Assembly: GCA_946402785.1 (NCBI GenBank) | Contig: CAMIXP010000007.1 | Location: 1-20,003 of the forward strand | Source of the DNA: an uncultured Caryophanales bacterium | Lineage (GTDB): Bacteria > Bacillota_I > Bacilli_A > RF39 > UBA660 | DNA length: 20,003 nt | Reading direction: 5' to 3' | Shown: one piece after another, positions 15,858 through 20,003 of the stretch | Position numbering within the stretch: the stretch's first letter is position 1 | How the letters are laid out: every line of letters begins with the position of its first letter | Made by a program: the position numbers and the translations under genes | Notes under the pieces: model-generated | The model's input: only the letters and a program-made list of their open reading frames with translations | Told to the model about the DNA's origin: nothing | The model's database searches: none

Positions 15858-16157
15858 CTAAGATACTCTCATGTCATTTTCTATTTTTGCAGTTAATTTG
15901 TTAAGTTCTCCACCTTTTTGTCCTAAGAAGTCTTCTCCTTGTTTCATGGAATTAATAACTCCTTGGAAAACATCATCGTGATCGTAAAAAGCAGTTTTAA
16001 TCTTTTCTGCTAATTCTCCACCGATTGATCTTTGCAATGCTCCATCAATAGTTCCTTTTACGTCTTCGTATGCTTTTTTGAAATCTGTTAATGTTGTAGA
16101 GATATCATCTTCAGCTTGTGCTAAGTCTCTTCTATCTACAAATGCAGCTTCTCCCAT
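15858..16157 (-). CDS. Small WXG100-like helical protein (99 aa), first gene of the block
   Basis: The 99-aa protein is predicted to form a helical hairpin: helix one about 12-42, a turn at SIGGEL (44-49), helix two about 49-93. Size, hairpin shape and the glycine pair at the central turn fit the ESAT-6/WXG100 fold, but the Trp is replaced by Ile (I45-G46-G47). The start has a perfect AGGAGGTG site, the strongest in the window, suggesting high expression as is usual for secreted ESX proteins. It is the first gene behind the promoter at 16234-16262. No signal peptide or membrane segment. Family membership is likely but not proven by motif. Confidence 0.75.
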   Translation of the reverse strand: MGEAAFVDRRDLAQAEDDISTTLTDFKKAYEDVKGTIDGALQRSIGGELAEKIKTAFYDHDDVFQGVINSMKQGEDFLGQKGGELNKLTAKIENDMRVS

Positions 16158-16233
16158 ATTCTTTGTTCACCTCCTAATAATAATTACTTAAGAATATGTT
16201 TAATTCGAAACCGAACCCATATCCTATGATTTA

Positions 16234-16262
16234 ATTGTATAGTTTTTTTGATTTTTTATCAA
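16234..16262 (-). promoter_or_regulatory. Main promoter of the ESX-like block
   Basis: On the minus strand TTGATA (16257-16262), 17 bases, TACAAT (16234-16239). The transcript leader of about 70 bases contains a small TTCG/CGAA hairpin and ends in AGGAGGTG. It is divergent from the RodA/FtsW promoter. Confidence 0.8.
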
Positions 16263-16329
16263 GTATTTTTGTCAATTGTACATACTTTTTTACATATTAT
16301 TCTTCTTTTTACTTTTCTCTATTTTTTTC

Positions 16330-16357
16330 TTTGAATCAATTTGTTTTTTGCTATAAT
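16330..16357 (+). promoter_or_regulatory. Promoter of the RodA/FtsW-like gene
   Basis: A perfect TATAAT (16352-16357) with a poor -35 (TTTGAA at 16330-16335, 16 bases away). The start codon follows 21 bases after the -10 box with AGAGGGTGG between them. Confidence 0.6.
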
Positions 16358-16378
16358 GATAATAGAGGGTGGTTACTT

Positions 16379-17505
16379 ATGATATGGAAGCAATTGAATT
16401 ATCGAATCATTATTCCTGTTTTTTTACTGTCTATTATTAGTATTGTGTCTGTTTACAGTGCACTTACTTATACATCTAGTAGTCTTGGAAATCTAGCAGT
16501 CAAACAGGGAATTTGGTATATCGTTGGATGGATCTTAGTTATTTTCTTAATGAAGTATAAGAATGAATATTTATATCAACGAACTTGGTATTTATATATC
16601 ATTGGGAATATTCTACTCCTATTACTACTCTTCTTTGCGGATCCCATTAATAATAGTAAATGTTGGTTTGTTATTCCTGGAATTGGTAGTTTTCAACCAA
16701 GTGAGTTTATGAAGATCTTCTTGATGTTGACTCTTGCTACAATGATTCATAACTTTCGAAATGATTATGAGACTCCTACCTGGAAACAAGAACTCTTCTT
16801 TTTAATAAAGACATTTATCATTGTATTAATTCCTTCTATTCTAACCTTCTTACAGCCTGATACAGGGTGTGTTATTATGTATTTGGTTATCTATGCATCT
16901 ATGATTTTTGTATCAGGCATTCGTATTCGTTGGTTTGTACTAGCTGGTTCTTTATTAGGAATCGCTGTTGGTGCTTGTTTATGGTTATATTTTTATAAAG
17001 AGTCTACTTTTATTCATTTATTTGGTTCTTCTCTATATTATCGTTTAGAGAGAGTCTTTAAATGGCAGAGGGATCTGGATTGCAACTAGAGAATGCATTG
17101 GCTGCTATCGGGTCTGCTGGATTCTTAGGTCATGGATTTAATCATACTCCGATTTATTTTCCAGAATCTTCTACTGACTTTATCTTTGCGGTTTTTGCTT
17201 CTAACTTTGGGTTTGTTGGTGTCTTGCTTTTACTTGCTATTATTTTTTACTTTGATATTCAAATCTTATTCCTTTCTCGAAGAAAAATAATGGATACGGA
17301 TAAATATATTCTTTCTGGTATTTTAGGAATGCTTTTATTTCAACAAATACAAAATATTGGAATGACAGTTGGACTTCTTCCTATTATGGGTATTACCCTA
17401 CCGTTTGTTTCTTATGGTGGAAGTAGTTTATTATCATATATGTTACTGGTTGGAATCTTATTAAATATTTCAATGCAAAAAAATAGAACTTATCGTTATC
17501 GATAG
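16379..17505 (+). pseudogene. RodA/FtsW-family (SEDS) peptidoglycan glycosyltransferase, disrupted by a frameshift
   Basis: Two reading frames together make one SEDS protein. The first (16379-17089, 236 aa from ATG with AGAGGGTGG upstream) holds the N-terminal membrane helices, GSFQPSEFMK (the conserved QPSE motif) and the LQPDTG motif. The second continues from about 17066 to 17505 with GSGLQLENALAAIGSAG, FIFAVFASNFGF and a final PFVSYGGSS, all family hallmarks. A -1 shift is needed between ERVFKW and GSGLQ. In RodA proteins these two points are about 11 residues apart and the loop contains the L-D-P segment with a conserved Asp; here only 14 bases separate them. A deletion of about 19 bases would explain both the frame and the missing loop. 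SEDS enzymes polymerise lipid II outside the membrane. Either a pseudogene or an assembly error; RodA versus FtsW cannot be decided. Confidence 0.85.
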
Positions 17506-17516
17506 GTTCTATTTTT
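17479..17516. terminator. Bidirectional terminator between convergent genes
   Basis: A 17-bp inverted repeat (AAAAATAGAACTTATCG, arms 17479-17495 and 17500-17516) with one G-U position and a four-base loop. It has an A-rich left side and T-rich right side, so it can stop transcription from both the RodA/FtsW-like gene and the glycosyltransferase gene. Both stop codons lie inside it. Confidence 0.88.
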
Positions 17517-18510
17517 GTAATACTTCTTCATAGACAGCTCTTAGTTGTTTTCCAATTTTACGAATGTCTCTTTCTTCTGCCACTTTGTAAGCAGCTTCTC
17601 CTAATGGAGGTAATTCATGATTCATCACTTTTTTGATTTTATCTTCAAATTCATCTAGTGTCTTTGCTTTGTATACATTGACACCATCTTCTAACCATTC
17701 TTCGAAGATTGGAATATCTCGAATGACAGCTGTTGTTTTACATGCACATGCTTCAATGATCGGAATTCCTTCTGTTTCCTCATATGTTGGGAATAAGTAA
17801 ACATCGCATCCATTCATAGCTTCTACAATGATATCTTGTTCTACATATCCTGCGAAGACTAAATTATCTAATTTTGTCTTAACTGCTTCTCTTACTTCTT
17901 TGGTAGCTGCTTGTAGAGGACTATATCCAAACCATATAAACTTATATTCTGGCATTCTTTTGGCTAGTTCTACGAAGTCTACAATTCCTTTTCTTTCAAT
18001 ATATAATCCAATACCAACGACAACTTTGTCGTCTTTTTTGTAGTTAAATCTTTCTCTAAAAGATTCTCTTGCATTTTCATTCCTTGTGAATTTATCTAAT
18101 TCAATTCCATTGGAAATCGCAAATATTTTTTTCTTGATTCCATAACCTTCTAGTAATCTTTTTGCATAGGGAGTTGGGGTTATGACAACATCTCCTAGGC
18201 TATAACATTTCACAATCCATTTTTTAAAGGTAGGAGATATTTTTTTGCAAAATAAAAAACCGTTTTTGAAATCTTCTTCTGTTGAATGAGCATGATATAC
18301 TACTTTTTTTCCTTTTTTCTTTGCATGCTTCGCAAGTGCTACTGAATTAGGACCATAGAAGTTCAAATGAACAATATCATAATCATCTTGAAGATCGGTT
18401 GTATATTCAATATTTTCATAATCAAGTGCTCTCATTTGATGTTTAATAGCCATTCCTAGGCCACTTTTTGAAAATATTTTCTCTCCTTCCGTATATAAAA
18501 GAACCTTCAT
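17509..18510 (-). CDS. GT4-family glycosyltransferase, possibly glycolipid-forming
   Basis: The product of 333 aa has the GT-B fold of family GT4. The N-terminal domain begins MKVLLYTEGEKIFSKSGLG. The linker region has AISNGIELDKF, the C-terminal domain opens with VVVGIGLYIERKGIVDF, and the nucleotide-sugar binding motif E-x7-E is at E244-E252 (EETEGIPIIEA). These enzymes move a sugar from a nucleotide donor to a lipid or polysaccharide at the inner face of the membrane; closely similar proteins make glucosyl-diacylglycerol, but the acceptor cannot be read here. A longer frame extends to 18618, but I chose the ATG at 18510 because it has AGGAG eight bases upstream and the upstream extension overlaps the PrsW gene and its terminator. 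Confidence 0.88.
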   Translation of the reverse strand: MKVLLYTEGEKIFSKSGLGMAIKHQMRALDYENIEYTTDLQDDYDIVHLNFYGPNSVALAKHAKKKGKKVVYHAHSTEEDFKNGFLFCKKISPTFKKWIVKCYSLGDVVITPTPYAKRLLEGYGIKKKIFAISNGIELDKFTRNENARESFRERFNYKKDDKVVVGIGLYIERKGIVDFVELAKRMPEYKFIWFGYSPLQAATKEVREAVKTKLDNLVFAGYVEQDIIVEAMNGCDVYLFPTYEETEGIPIIEACACKTTAVIRDIPIFEEWLEDGVNVYKAKTLDEFEDKIKKVMNHELPPLGEAAYKVAEERDIRKIGKQLRAVYEEVLQK

Positions 18511-18527
18511 GTTTTCATCTCCTTCTC

Positions 18528-18559
18528 CATTATACCTTAGAGTCAAAAAAAAGACAAGT
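18528..18559 (-). promoter_or_regulatory. Possible promoter of the glycosyltransferase, overlapping the upstream terminator
   Basis: TATAAT (about 18530-18535) has a TTGTCT 17 bases upstream that is part of the PrsW terminator stem and U-tract. The start codon is only 18 bases after the -10 box, so the leader would be very short. Confidence 0.45.
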
Positions 18560-18573
18560 TTCAGACCTGTCTT
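18545..18573 (-). terminator. Terminator of the PrsW gene
   Basis: A 9-bp stem AAGACAGGT/ACTTGTCTT with one G-U pair (18573-18565 with 18559-18551) followed by eight Ts. The stem overlaps the last codons and the loop starts at the stop of the PrsW gene. Confidence 0.85.
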
Positions 18574-19346
18574 GTTCCACATCTTGAACAGAACTCTCCG
18601 GTGACTGCTTTTCCACATTTACTGCAGAATCTGTTTTTAAATTTAATCTTTTTATTATTATTCGATAGATGTTTTAATTTACCAATTGATAAGATATATA
18701 AGATTACAACGAATACTAAGAATACAGCTACTAAGATCATATATCCAGACATTAAACAGAAATCATAGATTCCATGTAATACGGCTGGGATAAGAATACT
18801 TAGCCATACATTTTTTGATTCTTTTTCTTTCATTCCTCTTAGAGCATATCTTTTTGCCATACTTAAATAGTAACCCATAAAGATAGCATCACATGCATGA
18901 CTTGGTACAGCAGATACTGCTCTTAATAAAGCTGTTTGAATACTGGATGTTTGGAATACATATAAAATATTTTCTACAAAGGCAAATCCTAAAGATACGA
19001 ATATTGCATATACAATTCCATCATATAATTCATCAAACTCATTATTGTTATAACCAATTAAATATGTCATTAACCATTTACTAAACTCTTCTACTAAAGC
19101 AACTCCTAAGAATGCATATAAAAGTGTTTCAAAGAATGTTTTATTGGCTAGACTTCCTGACATGAATGGTAGGAATAATTCTAAAATTCCTGAAATTAGT
19201 AATGTTAATATGCAAGATAAGAATCCACCAAAAAACAATTTAATCAATAGTGACATTGGTTCTTTATTTCTATCTTTAAAATATACAATTAATAATATGA
19301 CAAGTACTGGCAAGATTGCTAAACTCGCTAATATTCCTATGTACAT
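18561..19346 (-). CDS. prsW: PrsW-family intramembrane metalloprotease with C-terminal zinc ribbon
   Basis: The product of about 261 aa is a polytopic membrane protein (about eight helices) with the PrsW/CPBP-like motifs: EE-x-x-K at E86-E87/K90 (VALVEEFSKW), FVENI with E125, H150 and H191 (LHGIYDF). In Bacillus subtilis PrsW cuts the anti-sigma factor RsiW. No sigma/anti-sigma pair is visible here, so the substrate is unknown. The last 25 residues form a zinc ribbon, C241-x2-C244 and C253-x2-C256 (CSKCGK and CSRCGT), on the cytoplasmic side, which is not part of the basic enzyme. I chose the ATG at 19346, with GGAG eight bases upstream, over a GTG at 19355. A terminator overlaps the stop codon. 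Confidence 0.88.
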   Translation of the reverse strand: MYIGILASLAILPVLVILLIVYFKDRNKEPMSLLIKLFFGGFLSCILTLLISGILELFLPFMSGSLANKTFFETLLYAFLGVALVEEFSKWLMTYLIGYNNNEFDELYDGIVYAIFVSLGFAFVENILYVFQTSSIQTALLRAVSAVPSHACDAIFMGYYLSMAKRYALRGMKEKESKNVWLSILIPAVLHGIYDFCLMSGYMILVAVFLVFVVILYILSIGKLKHLSNNNKKIKFKNRFCSKCGKAVTGEFCSRCGTRQV

Positions 19347-19384
19347 TCCAATCACTCCATCTATTCTTTCCTATTTTCATAACT

Positions 19385-19393
19385 AGTATAGCA
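19385..19393 (-). promoter_or_regulatory. Extended -10 promoter for the PrsW gene
   Basis: TGCTATACT on the minus strand is an extended -10 element about 40 bases before the start codon. I see no good -35 box at 17 bases. Confidence 0.45.
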
Positions 19394-19445
19394 TGTTTTT
19401 TTCGTTTTACTGTCATTATCTTTTTACTTTACTTTTTAATTGACA

Positions 19446-19473
19446 CAAAAAAAGAAGCATTTTATTGCTTCTT
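19446..19473 (-). terminator. Terminator of the surface protein gene
   Basis: Perfect 8-bp stem AAGAAGCA/TGCTTCTT (19473-19466 with 19459-19452) followed by seven or so Ts. The TAA stop lies in the loop. Confidence 0.88.
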
Positions 19474-20003
19474 TCTATAAACTGTAATTGGAATAGCAAT
19501 TGCTAAAAGGATTAAGATAATTAAGAAGATGATTAGACCAATATTGCTCTTTTCTTTTTCTTTCTCTTCTTCTTTTTCCTTTTCTTCTTCCTTCTCTTTT
19601 GCTGGTTCTTCTTCTTCTTTTTCTTCTACCTCAGAAGTCCAATTTGTATATACTACTTCTCCTCCAACATTAGATGATGTTGTTGTTTCTGTTACTGGAG
19701 TTGTTTCTTGTACTGGACCATTGATTGTTAAGGTTGTACTAGCAATATGTCCATCTGTGAAGCGTAATACAATATCATGAACTCCTTCTGCTAATGTTTG
19801 TAAGAATGATTGAAGGAATGTAATCGTTGATGCTTCTTCATCTACTTCATAGTTTTCTTCTTCTACTAAGTTTCCATCAACAAATGCATTTTCGAATGTA
19901 GAGAAATCTCCATCTACTCCGATGGTTGTATCTTCTAATGCTTCTAATTCCATTACTGGATCAGCATTTTCAGTTACTTCATATGTTTCAGCTTCTGTTG
20001 GTT
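19462..20003 (-). CDS. C-terminal part of a membrane-anchored surface protein with an X2/Ig-like domain (5' end outside window)
   Basis: The frame is open through the right edge, so the start is outside the window; the internal ATG at 19953 is not needed. The visible 180 residues contain an Ig-like domain of the X2 type (pattern: F-x-NAFVDGN, NYEVDEEASTITF, LAEGVHDIVLRFTDG, TLTI). A Thr-rich linker follows (ETTPVTETTTSS), then a highly charged Glu/Lys stretch of repeated KEKEEE units, one strong transmembrane helix (about the last 25 residues, NIGLIIFLIILILLAIAIPI) and a short basic tail RKKQ. There is no LPxTG motif, so anchoring is by the membrane helix. Probably exposed at the cell surface. 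The X2 call rests on pattern only. Confidence 0.8.
   Translation of the reverse strand, partial: PTEAETYEVTENADPVMELEALEDTTIGVDGDFSTFENAFVDGNLVEEENYEVDEEASTITFLQSFLQTLAEGVHDIVLRFTDGHIASTTLTINGPVQETTPVTETTTSSNVGGEVVYTNWTSEVEEKEEEEPAKEKEEEKEKEEEKEKEKSNIGLIIFLIILILLAIAIPITVYRKKQ

Noticed and set aside
17050..17075. Programmed -1 frameshifting in the RodA/FtsW-like gene
   Set aside because: The only slippery-looking stretch (CTTTAAA) is not in the X-XXY-YYZ register needed, no downstream stimulatory structure is evident, and the loop around it is also shortened.
18511..18618. N-terminal extension of the glycosyltransferase to 18618
   Set aside because: The extension would run through the PrsW terminator and gene end, lacks family similarity, and the ATG at 18510 has a good ribosome site and starts the typical MKVLLYTE strand.
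1..20003. Insertion sequences, phage genes, CRISPR arrays, tRNA or rRNA genes
   Set aside because: No transposase, integrase, spaced direct repeats, or tRNA/rRNA-like sequence was seen on either strand.

Overview
The window looks like a chromosomal segment of a low-GC Bacillota (Firmicutes) bacterium, plausibly from the Bacilli/Erysipelotrichia/RF39-like gut lineages; this placement is an inference. The evidence is AT-rich DNA, strong Shine-Dalgarno sites (AGGAGG-like), TTGAxx-N17-TATAAT promoters, short hairpin terminators that overlap stop codons, a T-box riboswitch and WXG100/DUF4176 proteins typical of Firmicutes type VII secretion loci. TGA is used as a stop (end of the PrsW gene), so the mycoplasma code is not in use. 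Nearly everything is on the minus strand. The only plus-strand gene is a broken RodA/FtsW gene.

Right to left, which is the direction of transcription: (1) 20003-19462, the C-terminal end of a membrane-anchored surface protein with an X2/Ig-like domain. (2) 19346-18561, a PrsW-type intramembrane protease with an extra C-terminal zinc ribbon. (3) 18510-17509, a GT4 glycosyltransferase that converges on (4) a RodA/FtsW-like gene at 16379-17505 (+) that is frameshifted at about 17062, exactly in the extracellular loop expected to carry a catalytic Asp.

The centre (16157-7053, about 9 kb) is the accessory block of interest. It starts with three small helical, WXG100-like proteins (99, 96 and 131 aa). 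Three proteins of 806, 254 and 746 aa follow that share an N-terminal module of about 85 residues but carry completely different continuations. Two are very large, with a glycine-rich hydrophobic core, a Pro/Ser/Thr linker, one transmembrane segment and an acidic tail. One is a soluble coiled coil. Two of the three are each followed by a DUF4176 gene, and the two DUF4176 copies share 314 identical bases. The block ends with a coiled-coil protein and another single-pass protein with an acidic tail. The cassettes are separated by compact terminator-plus-promoter junctions with the same architecture. I read this as a modular ESX/type VII-like substrate locus. No EssC ATPase or other core machinery and no recognisable toxin domain lies in the window.

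The left third is housekeeping: a valine-type T-box leader (7014-6796) in front of an HD-domain hydrolase gene overlapping valS; then a promoter, a possible 31-aa leader peptide, and a short Rel/SpoT homologue whose hydrolase site is intact but whose synthetase site has lost its key Glu and whose ACT region is missing. A polytopic membrane protein of unknown family follows and runs off the left edge.
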